From positions 79,010,163 to 79,074,162 of the forward strand of contig CM054177.1 of NCBI GenBank assembly GCA_028829895.1: a stretch of DNA of 64,000 nucleotides, in the 5' to 3' direction. Shown one piece after another: positions 25,237 through 34,486 of this stretch (the first letter of the stretch is position 1; each line of letters opens with the position of its first letter). The notes beneath the pieces are model-generated. The model did no database searches. It saw only the letters and a program-made list of their open reading frames with translations, and was not told where the DNA came from. The stretch is from Sinotaia quadrata. Its lineage: Eukaryota > Mollusca > Gastropoda > Architaenioglossa > Viviparidae. The position numbers and the translations under genes were made by a program.

Positions 25237-26500
25237 GTTTTGTTCCTTAAAATTATGGACATAGAGTCAGGACTGGCATTCATGATCGGTGTCCAATAAC
25301 TCTGCCCTGGAGGTATGCGTAGGCACGTGCCAGAATTTTCATTATAAGTAAGATAAACACAAACTGAACGACTTGTTTGCTCTCAGGGCAACAGAGCTGC
25401 CCGTGGTAATGAAAACGCGCCATGCACGATTTCCTCCGAAAATAAATAAATAAATAAACCGCTTCACGCAGAATTACGAGCTAACGAAGCATTATTAATG
25501 TGTTTATAGGAGAAATCCACCGTTTTCCAACGGGATTGTAGTTATCTCCTTCCTTTAGGATGCAGACAAATCCTTTCTGTCAGTCGAGAAGATGAGCAGC
25601 TCATAAACTAGGTGCTATAAGCTTTGAGCAGCTTTACAGAGTTTAGGGGAAAGAAAAAAAATTTAAAGTAATAAATACTGATTATAGTTTTAAAACTTTA
25701 CTGACTGATTCGTTGGGGTTTTATTTTAAAGTTAAAGGTATTGTATGTTTAACTTTTATTAGGTTGGTAGTGTTCGGACACTGACATATATATGGGGATA
25801 TTTTTTGTTGTTGTTGTTGGATTTTTGTTCGTATTTGTATTTGTTGGGTTTTCTTAGATTTTATTTTTCTTAGTTTTAGTGGTCACTAAATAACTGATTC
25901 AAGGATTCTTCATTAGGCAACAAAGTTAAAATGCAACTTTATCCTGTTACGTGATCTTATGCCAGGGCTGGGCGAAAGAAAATCTTTGGCAGCAGTCGCG
26001 ATCTTTCTAAAGATAAAAATCTATCATACATTGTGTTATTCTTCAAAAGACAAGAGAAAATAAACAAAATTGGGAATAAACATTTTGTAACAGATTTCTT
26101 GTACGCCTGTTCAGTTTAACCTCATGTCAGGGATAAAACTTTTTTTTAAAATAAGTGATGAGAAATGTATTTATATTATTCTCCAGAAGTCACAACTCAT
26201 CTCCCTCACTTGGCGGATATGGGGCGCTGTAAACGTTTTCTCTCTTCCACAACATTAAAGACAAGCATTCACTCTTACACAATATTTCCTTAGGTGGAAA
26301 ACTTCCTACCAAAGGAGAAGATAAATCCTTCTTTAATATATATTTTAGCGAGCCCCCTTCCACCCACTATCTCTCCAACATATGTTTATCAAAATGTGTA
26401 AGAGTGTCAATTAATTTAACAATAAGTTTATTAAATCAACAATCAAATATACATATAACAGATACAATCAAAAGAGCGTTGACATTTACATCACTTCACA
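25237..26500. other. Unassigned spacer
   Basis: Single-copy DNA. A short (AAAT)n run lies at 25440-25458 and a TTG repeat at 25806-25820. No gene seen. Confidence 0.45.
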
Positions 26501-27175
26501 ACAATGTTCCATTTACGCTAGACAATCGTTCAATTTATCCCAGCATAAATATCAGCTGTCAAATGATCATAAATATATAATCAAATTCATAAGCATAATT
26601 TTTCATAGACATGAGCGTGGAGATTTAGAGAGATAATTATACAAAGATGGCCGCTGTCACTTTGACCTGTTCACAATCACACGGTTTGTAACAAGTCACA
26701 GCCTTTCTTATTCAGACGACGGCCCCACATACCCCTTCTAGGGACATTACACAATTGTTCCAGAATCTTCGATGTGCTTTCCATGCACACTGTGGAGAAT
26801 TATCCCGAATTTTCTTTGTGCTATCAAGCACATCAGGAGGAATGTTCCCAAAATTTCATGTATGCTACTCAGCAAATCATGAGGAATGTTCAAAATAATC
26901 TGCATGAATACTGGAGACCAAACTCAAGCCACCATTTTTGCCACATTGACTCTCGAACAGAATTGACAGGAATCGACTTACAGCAACAAGGTTACCGATA
27001 AGTTTGACGATAACGCATGATACACACACCAAAGTGATCAGGTAGAGTACAGTTGTCACTGTGGCCTGAAGTGAAAAAATGAGCGTTTTTCTCTCCAAAA
27101 GTCAAATTAAGGCAGCTCTAAATTTCTGGCATATTTCATCTCTATAACTCCTTTCTCTCTTACAAACATTTTCAA
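26501..27175 (+). mobile_element. Unclassified dispersed repeat, copy 1
   Basis: This segment aligns over its length, with scattered substitutions and small gaps, to the reverse complement of 56037-56692. Shared landmarks are an ACAATTGTTCCAGAATCTTC string (26751-26770), the AAGATGGC string near 26645 and GGCATATTTCATCTCT near the right end. Two copies 29 kb apart in opposite orientation indicate an interspersed element. No terminal repeats or diagnostic protein are visible; the frame at 26774-27001 pairs with a reverse frame in the other copy only because of this homology. In the second copy it abuts a LINE fragment, so it could be a 3' untranslated tail of that LINE or an independent element. 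Confidence 0.75.
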
Positions 27176-27743
27176 CTTACAAATCCTGCAATAATATTCA
27201 TTAGGCTGGAGATACACAGGGCATATGAAATATAGCATCAATCAAACTTCACAAGTATAATGTACAACGTAATCAAATTAGTGAACATAGAAATAATGGT
27301 TCAATTACATAAAGCATTGTCCAATTCAAATCACAGAACAATAGCAAGCATGTACGAAATATTTCTAAATTATTTCTTTATCATCAGTTAACTTAATTAA
27401 GCTAGCTATCGCATTTATGACCGGACTAGAGTTTTGTCAAATTCAAATTGATTAAAACAGAGGCATTCTTCAACAAAATAACTTTCAGTCCATCTCCAAT
27501 GGATGAAAAAAAAAATGTTATGAACAAGTTTGAGATTATTAGTCAAGAAAAACCATTCATCCAGTTGGAACTGGTTTAGATTACAATCAGCAAGTTTCTA
27601 GCATATTCTCCACCTGATTTGTTTACTCCACCTCTTGCCACTTACAAACATATCATTATAAGCAGTGCCCAATGTCTCTTTGACATTTACAATTTGTATA
27701 ACAGTTAAGTTTAGAAATAGGGATAGGCAAATTTACTCCACCA
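27176..27743. other. AT-rich spacer
   Basis: Single-copy AT-rich DNA, no gene seen. Confidence 0.45.
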
Positions 27744-28010
<267 letters not shown>

Positions 28011-28768
28011 TGTTCATTACTCCCGACAGAGTAATTATGATCCATTACCATCACCACGTGACATTTGGAAGAAATATTTTTATTATCTTTGACCGAGTAA
28101 AAATAAAAACAGTTACTATGAATCTAAAAAATCACACACACACAGAACATACAAGTATGTATGCGTGTGTGCATGGCTATGTGATGGAGTGACACTCTAA
28201 AAGGAGACATATTTACAGCTGATCTTCACTATGACTACATGCAACACACCAAAACCAATGATGAAACTGTGTCTTTAAACCAGTATTAAATTACAGTCCT
28301 TGTAAACGAAAAATTAACAATAATAGTGGATATGTGATACACGAATAAATTCTCAATTAATGCATTATGAGACATACATATTGGAACAAATATATCCCAG
28401 CAAAACTATTTGACGTGTGTATATTTGCGTTTGCATGTAAAAAGGGGAGGGAAAGAAAATAGAAAGAGAGGGAGAGAGAGAAAGGGAGAGAGGGAGGAAG
28501 AGGGCGGGACAGAGATGGAGAGAAGAGTAATGGAGAGAGAGATCCTTAAACCTCAGTCAGCATTTGCCTCAGGAGCTGGAAATAAAACCCACTACGTGTC
28601 AGAACTGATTAATGTCTACACATTTGCTCGGCAATTGCGTTTCACTTCAAGACATCTCTCCAATTCAAAAAGAAAATAACACTTCTTGAAAAACGCGGCC
28701 ATGCAGACAGCGTAGACAGTGGAAACATTGCTCCCTCCAAAATTCGAGTACGAGACACGTACATCGCA
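28011..28768. other. Unassigned spacer with a GA-rich patch
   Basis: Single-copy DNA with a purine-rich patch at about 28438-28545. No gene called. Confidence 0.45.
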
Positions 28769-29201
28769 TCTGTTTAGCTGTTCGTTTTATAAAATACACA
28801 TTTATTTACTAGTCCTTTGGAAAACTATTAAAACTTTGTTACACTAGTCATACATCTGTTTAGCTGTTCGTTTTATAAAATACACATTTATTTAGTATTC
28901 CTTTGGAAAATAGCTTTAAAACTTTGTTACATCTGTTTAGCTGTTCGTTTTATAAAATACACATTTATTTACTAGTCCTTTGGAAAATAGCTTTAAAACT
29001 TTGTTACATCTGTTTAGCTGTTCGTTTTATAAAATACACATTTATTTAGTATTCCTTTGGAAAATAGCTTTAAAACTTTGTTACATCTGTTTAGCTGTTC
29101 GTTTTATAAAATACACATTTATTTAGTATTCCTTTGGAAAATAGCTTTAAAACTTTGTTACACTAGTCATACGTCTGTTTAGCTGTATGTTTTATAAAAC
29201 A
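28769..29201. repeat. 77-bp minisatellite, left part (split by mariner)
   Basis: Units starting TCTGTTTAGCTGTTCG begin at 28769, 28855, 28932, 29009, 29086 and 29174. Most are 77 bp; two carry an extra ACTAGTCATAC and are 86-88 bp. The last unit stops after TTTTATAAAACA, where the mariner element begins, and resumes at 31168. Confidence 0.95.
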
Positions 29202-29480
29202 CAGGGTGTCCCCCAAAAATGTATTTACATTTTGATTCCCCACAAACTCACTGAATTTTTCTTTTCAGATCAATTTGACCCTAATAATTGCAGACGCGAG
29301 ACTAAATTTTGAAGTAAGAAAATTTATCATAAAGTGCTATTGGTAGCATGAAAATATCATGGAAGTGCAAAGAATTTAGAGGACATTTTCACAAGAGATC
29401 CACCAACGCTACGCACCACTGCTCGCATCCGAGACAAGTTTGAATCGGATGGAACTGTGCCTAGCGTCCATAGAGCGCGT

Positions 29481-29722
29481 TCAGGAAGACCCGGACATCA
29501 ACCAGTTCAGGAAGACCACGGACATCAACCAGTTCAGGAAGACCACGGACATCAACCAGTTCAGGAAGACCACGGACATCAACCAGTTCAGAAAGACCAC
29601 GGACATCAACCAGTTCAGGAAGACCACGGACATCAACAAGTTCAGAAAGACCACGGACATCAACCAGTTCAGGAAGACCACGGACATCAACAAGTTCAGG
29701 AAGACCACGGACATCAACCAGC
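29481..29722 (+). repeat. 27-bp expansion in the transposase GRPR linker, 9 copies
   Basis: Units start at 29481, 29507, 29534, 29561, 29588, 29615, 29642, 29669 and 29696. In transposase frame each unit reads SGRPRTSTS, so the AT-hook-like GRPR linker that joins the two HTH domains has been multiplied nine-fold. The first unit is 26 bp (one base missing), which shifts the frame relative to the upstream HTH. Confidence 0.95.
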
Positions 29723-29930
29723 TCTTCAAAGGAAGAACAGCTGCTGGGAACCCTCCTGCAATCCCCACAGAAATCTGTAAGACAAATGGCTCGTGAGACA
29801 GGAATCCCAAAATCAAACGCCCATCGCATTTTAAAGCGAGTTGATTTGGAAAAGTCACATTCCAACATTAATCCACGTTCTAAATGAAGACGATCCTGAC
29901 TAGAGAGTAGAATTTTGCGAGTGGTACCAG

Positions 29931-30110
29931 GTCAAATGCAGCATTTACATCCAAAATTGTTCGGAGTGATGAGACCAAGTTAGTTTTAAGTCAAATGCAA
30001 CATTTACATCCAAAATTGTTCGGAGTGATGAGACCAAGTTAGCTTTAAGTCAAATGCAGCATTTACATCCAAAATTGTTCGGAGTGATGAGACCAAGTTA
30101 GCTTTAAGTT
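29931..30110 (+). repeat. 59-bp expansion over the first catalytic Asp, 3 copies
   Basis: Units start at 29931, 29990 and 30049 and share AAAATTGTTCGGAGTGATGA, which reads KIVRSDE in transposase frame. A period of 59 bp is not divisible by three, so the expansion itself destroys the frame. Confidence 0.95.
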
Positions 30111-30226
30111 AAATGGCTAGATTAGCCGACACAATTGCACTTACTGGGTTCCTGAAAATCCTGAAAATCTTCAAAGGGCCATTCTGTTTTGATTGTCACT
30201 AGGGACGCTTTCCCGTCGTCCCACGT

Positions 30227-30443
30227 ATCGTAGAGCAGTTTGCTGACGAAAAGATTTACTTTCAGCGAGGTGGAGCACCTCTCCACCCTACCCCCACTAC
30301 CATCATAGAGCCGTTTGCTGACAAAGAGATTTATTTTCTGCTAGATGGAGCACCTCCCCCGCCCCCGACTACCATCGTAGAGCCGTTTGCTGACAAAGAG
30401 ATTTATTTTCTGCTATATGGAGCACCTCCCCACTACCATCCTG
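30227..30443 (+). repeat. 72-75-bp expansion over the second catalytic Asp, 3 copies
   Basis: Units start at 30227, 30302 and 30374, each with GTTTGCTGAC...GAGATTTA and GGAGCACCTC (EPFADKEIYF...GAPP in frame). Both spacings, 75 and 72 bp, are divisible by three. The CCCCNCCC-rich end varies between units. Confidence 0.93.
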
Positions 30444-30739
30444 ACGTAAGGGCCTATCTCGATGCCTCTTTTCCGAACAGATGGATTGGGTGAAGAGGGA
30501 GTGTTGAACTTCCTGCGCGTTCACCAGATTTGACTGCAATGGACTTGTCTCAAAGATAAGGTTTATCGCTCGAAACCACCAACAGTCGATGAAAGAGGAA
30601 ATTGAAAGACTGTGTCTCGCAGTTCCAGATGAAATAATTCGTAACGCTATAGAATCCATTGGTCCGCGGTGTCGGTTGTGTTTGGAGAGTGGCGGTCGTC
30701 AGTTTGAACATTTATGAAAATGCATTTATCCATTTTGCA

Positions 30740-31135
30740 TTTAACCATTAATCTTGTCAATAAACAATGCATTTTTTTGTCATTTAAAGAGTGAGTGCAT
30801 TTTTCGACCACGTATTTGTAAATTTAAACCATTAATCTTGTCAATAAACAATGCATTTTTTTTTGTCATTTAAAGAGTGAGTGCATTTTTCGACCACGTA
30901 TTTGTAAATTTAAACCATTAATCTTGTCAATAAACAATGCATTTTTTTTTGTCATTTAAAGAGTGAGTGCATTTTTCGACCACGTATTTGTAAATTTAAA
31001 CCATTAATCTTGTCAATAAACAATGCATTTTTTTTTGTCATTTAAACAGTGAGTGCATTTTTCGACCACGTATTTGTAAATTTAAACCATTAATCTTGTC
31101 AATAAACAATGCATTTTTCGTCATTTAATGTGAGT
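30740..31135 (+). repeat. 86-bp expansion at the transposon 3' end, about 5 copies
   Basis: Units start at about 30740, then 30826, 30912, 30998 and 31084, giving an exact 86-bp period in the last four. Each holds TTAATCTTGTCAATAAACAA, a T-run, and GAGTGCATTTTTCGACCACG. The GTGAGT-CATTTTT part resembles the inner side of the right terminal repeat, so the unit probably arose from the transposon end. Confidence 0.95.
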
Positions 31136-31167
31136 ACATTTTTTTTTTTGGGGGGGGGGGACACCTG

Positions 31168-31229
31168 TACACATTTATTTACTATTTCTTTCGAAAATAG
31201 TTTTAAAACTTTGTTATACTAGTCATACA
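31168..31229. repeat. 77-bp minisatellite, right remainder
   Basis: Continuation of the unit interrupted at 29201: TACACATTTATTTACT, then TTTTAAAACTTTGTTA and the ACTAGTCATAC extension. Confidence 0.9.
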
Positions 31230-31532
31230 GTTTGCTGGAAAGAAGAAAGCGCTCTGCCTCTTTCTTTGAAAGTTACTAATAGCAGCCAGCTACTATGTCT
31301 CTTGGCAATGTATTTTCTTAACACGTCAAATTCTTATTATTATTTCATCGAACAATACTTTTACATATTTCTCTTCGTTGAAATGAACATGTTCTTTGCT
31401 TTCAGTCAAATTCTTGCATGAAAACGAGAGCTTAAACATGTATGTCTGCCATGATGAACATGAATTTTGCTTTCAGTCAAATTCTTCGCGTTTGAATGCA
31501 GGGAGTCCGAGTGTTTCTTTGTACCTCTGCAT

Positions 31533-32036
31533 GTATGTGTGGTTTAATATTGGGGGGTAAGGGTGTATAATCGTGTGTGCATGCGTATTATCACGTGTGT
31601 GTGGTTTAATATTGGGGGGTAAGGGTGTATAATCGTGTGTGCATGCGTATTATCACGTGTGTGTGGTTTAATATTGGGGGGTAAGGGTGTATAATCGTGT
31701 GTGCATGCGTATTATCACGTGTGTGTGGTTTAATATTGGGGGGTAAGGGTGTATAATCGTGTGTGCATGCGTATTATCACGTGTGTGTGGTTTAATATTG
31801 GGGGGTAAGGGTGTATAATCGTGTGCATGCGTATTATCACGTGTGTGTGGTTTAATATTGGGGGGTAAGGGTGTATAATCGTGTGTGCATGCGTATTATC
31901 ACGTGTGTGTGGTTTAATATTGGGGGGTAAGGGTGTATAATCGTGTGTGCATGCGTATTATCATGTATGTGTGGTTTAATATTGGGGGGTAAGGGTGTAT
32001 AATCGTGTGTGCATGCGTATTATCACGTGTGTGTGG
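31533..32036. repeat. 60-bp minisatellite, about 8 copies
   Basis: Units of 60 bp (one of 58 bp) with GGTTTAATATTGGGGGG, TAAGGGTGTATAATCG, TGTGTGCATGCG and TATCACGTGTGTG. Each carries a CACGTG E-box, a G-run followed by GGG, and alternating purine-pyrimidine stretches. Copies are nearly identical. A smaller two-copy repeat with CTTTCAGTCAAATTCTT lies just before it (31390-31490). Confidence 0.96.
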
Positions 32037-32164
32037 ATGTATGTACGTGCTGCGGTGAAGCTTTAGTAAGGATTCAATCAGTTCATCTGACGGAATTATA
32101 TTTTTTCTTTCAGTTTCGTTTTACATTGCTTTGTTTGGTTTTACTTTTTTATATATAGTTTTAT

Positions 32165-32755
32165 TTTAATTGATTTCCTTGTTTTGCTGTCACTGTTTTG
32201 TTTTACTGTACTCTGTTTTCAGTGTTTGGTTTTGTTATACTTTGCTCTGTTTTCAGTGTTCTGTTTTGTTGTACTTTAGTTTTAGTGTTTTGTTTTGTTG
32301 TACTTTGCTCTGTTTTCAGTGTTTCGCCTTGTTGTACTTTAGTTTTAGTGATTTGTTTCGTTGTACTATGCTCTGTTTTCAGTGTTTTTGTTATGTAGCA
32401 CTTTGCAATATTTTTAGTGTTTCGTTTTGTTGTACATTGCTCTATTTTCAATGTTTTGTTGTACTTTGCTCTATTTTAGTGGGGTTTTTGGTTGTATTGC
32501 TCTATTTTTAGTGTTTTGTTTTGATGTACTTTTCTCTAATTTTACTGTTTTGTTTTGTTGTACTTTGCTCTATTTTTGTGTTTTGCAGTAGTTTGCTCTA
32601 CTTTTTTTTTTGTTTTGTTGTACTTTGCTCTATTTTCAATGTTGTGTTTTGTTGTACTTTGCTCTATTTTCAGTGTTTTGTTTTGATGTACTTTGCTCTA
32701 TTTTTAGTGTTTTGTTTTGTGTGTATTTTGGTCTATTTTCGTTTTGTTTCAGTTG
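32165..32755. repeat. T-rich minisatellite, about 32-36 bp unit
   Basis: Some 16 degenerate copies of TGTTTTGTTGTACTTTGCTC plus TATTTTCAG. Hydrophobic frames on the plus strand are composition artefacts. Confidence 0.92.
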
Positions 32756-32924
32756 CAGTGCTGTTTAATTGCTTTCTTGTTATACTGGTGTTTCTTTTCT
32801 TTTCTGGGTGGTAGTGGTTGTTAGGTTGGATTGTTTGTGACTAACACTTTTTTGTTGTTAATTTGTTTTGCTTTGGCTTTTCATTCGTAATTATTTGAAT
32901 TTTTTATATTTTGTTAACGTAGAT

Positions 32925-33090
32925 TGGCAATGTATGTGTTTGTTTATGGATATGAAAGGTTGATGTAATTTTGTTGTTTTTCCTTGGGTATGAAGGGTTA
33001 AGGTACACTTGTTGTTTGTTTGTGGGTGGGAAGGGTTAAGATACTCTTGTTGTTTGTCGGTTTTGAAGGGTTAAGGTACAATTGCTGAAA
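32925..33090. repeat. Degenerate minisatellite, about 40 bp unit
   Basis: Four copies containing GAAGGGTTAAGGTAC and TTGTTGTTTG. Confidence 0.82.
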
Positions 33091-33191
33091 GCGCACTTTT
33101 TTCAAGACTTTTTTTCTGTGTTTGTTTACCCTTTAAGTTTTATAAACCTGAGAATGCAAAGTTAAAGGCCTACGCGCACTTTTATCCGCTT

Positions 33192-33244
33192 CACTTCCTC
33201 CAAACCGGAAGTGTAGTTCCGCTTGCCAATACAAGGTGACGTCA
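33192..33244. promoter_or_regulatory. Promoter-like ETS/CCAAT/CRE cluster
   Basis: Within 53 bp there is an inverted pair of ETS sites, CACTTCC at 33192 and GGAAGTG at 33207, facing each other around an 8-bp spacer. They are followed by GCCAAT at 33225 and a perfect CRE palindrome TGACGTCA at 33237. A second CRE-like CGACGTCAT occurs at 33457. Such groupings mark TATA-less promoters in animals. No exon is visible next to it, so the direction is unknown. Confidence 0.4.
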
Positions 33245-33699
33245 CAAACTCCACAAAGTTCTCTTTTCAACATTAGGGCGTCGTGCTGTGAAGTGTGAGA
33301 GGATTTGCTTGAAACTCGATTTAAAATGCTCATACACACTGCAGACACGTGAAACCTTTCGTAATAGCCTAATTAATCTCTGACACTTAGTGCGCCCAAA
33401 GTCCGGCTCCGTTTTCTACAAAACGAAACGTCGTGTCATACCGGTAAATCGCTAAGCGACGTCATACAAAGGCCGAGAGTTTGGGGGCGTTGTAATTGTT
33501 TGGTTAAGATATTGCCGCCACAATTCCATTCTGAGTGGAGTAATTGCTAAACCTCCACTGTACAAGAGTATTGTCTCGAAGTGTTAAATGAGCACACACA
33601 CAAAAAAGAAAAGATTAGTTTTAAAAAAAACAGCTGAGCGAAGTTCAGCGAATTAAGGCTGTTTTGGATAGTGCACCATGGCGTTAAAATGTAATGCAA
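33245..33699. other. Single-copy stretch next to promoter-like cluster
   Basis: More CpG than its surroundings, with CCGGTAAATCGCTAAGCGAC near 33441. No coding exon seen. Confidence 0.4.
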
Positions 33700-34330
33700 A
33701 TAAATCACAACAAATCAGATTTGCAGGTAGACATAAAGGTAAAGGTAGACATAACAAGCACATACAGACAGACAGAGAATACATATAGATAAAGTCAGAC
33801 TCAGAAACCAGCAAACACGGTTGCAATATGCAGACACAGATACACAGATGCATAATTGCATAAGTACAGACATACCAATATGTATGGATAAAATGTACGG
33901 GGACACAAACGTGAATTGCACCTACATAAAATTAGACATATACAGACAAAATATATAAACATATGCATGGATACAAACTTATACACAGTTACACACAAAT
34001 ACCAACATAAACAGATATACACACAAATACCAAATTAAACAGATACACATACCAACATAAATATATAAACAAATAATAACATACACAGATACATACACAA
34101 ATACCAACATAAATAGGTACATAAAAACACCAGCATAAACAAATACACATATATGAACATAAATATATAGATGAATACCAGCATGCACAGATACATACAC
34201 AAATACCAACAAAAACAAATATACACACAAATACCAACATACACATATACATATACAAATACTGACGTACACAGATGCATCCACAAATAACAATATAACA
34301 AATACATACCCGAATATTAACATGCACAGT
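33700..34330. repeat. Degenerate AC-rich minisatellite
   Basis: Many copies of ACACAAATACCAACATAAAC and AGATACACA at irregular spacing (mostly 30-40 bp). Open frames rich in Cys, Val and Tyr on the reverse strand come from this repeat. Confidence 0.9.
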
Positions 34331-34486
34331 GTCCTGCACCCATGGAAGGGAACACACATTATTGAATTTCAGCTCTAGTTGAAAAAAAAGTGGTTAGAGG
34401 GAGAGGGTAAATGAAAGAGAGAGTCTGGCATAATAAGCACTCATCAGTCCATGGAAAACCCACCATATATAACCATAAATATTTCT

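Larger units (their letters stand above)
29345..30717 (+). pseudogene. DD41D mariner-like transposase remnant
   Basis: Transposases of this group bind the terminal repeats through two helix-turn-helix domains and cut DNA with three acidic residues. Recognisable pieces in order are RIRDKFESDGTV of the first HTH (about 29388-29480), the GRPR linker (29481-29722, expanded), QKSVRQMARETGIPKS of the second HTH (about 29765-29815), NEDDPD and CEWYQ (29884-29930), SDETKL carrying the first Asp (triplicated, 29931-30110), DGAPP carrying the second Asp (30227-30443, repeated), PNRWIG, SPDLTAMD with the third Asp, LKDKVY, and the C-terminal GGRQFEHL just before the stop near 30717. Counting from the DGAPPH position to the Asp of TAMD gives 41 residues between them, hence DD41D. 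In the last DGAPP copy the Asp codon is TAT (Tyr); the middle copy keeps it. Stops follow PNRWIG and NEDDPD, and several single-base shifts are present. It cannot encode an active enzyme. Confidence 0.9.
29202..31167 (+). mobile_element. Mariner/Tc1-like DNA transposon, DD41D type, inactive
   Basis: The left end starts CAGGGTGTCCCCCAAAAATG and the right end on the reverse strand starts CAGGTGTCCCCC, then a C/A run and ATGTACTCACATT, so the terminal inverted repeats match over roughly 30 bp. The insertion is at a TA: right flank TA at 31168-31169, left flank mutated to CA at 29200-29201. The flanks together rebuild one unit of the 77-bp array, which proves the insertion boundaries. The length of 1966 bp exceeds the usual 1.2-1.3 kb because of four internal tandem expansions. 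The inferred transposase is broken by several frameshifts and stops. Confidence 0.93.

Noticed and set aside
29440..29868. Long overlapping frames on both strands with 9-residue repeats
   Set aside because: They are frames through the 27-bp expansion inside the dead transposase; only the frame reading SGRPRTSTS matches the family.
33979..34359. Cys/Val/Tyr-rich reverse frames resembling membrane proteins
   Set aside because: They come from the degenerate AC-rich array; hydrophobicity is a composition effect.
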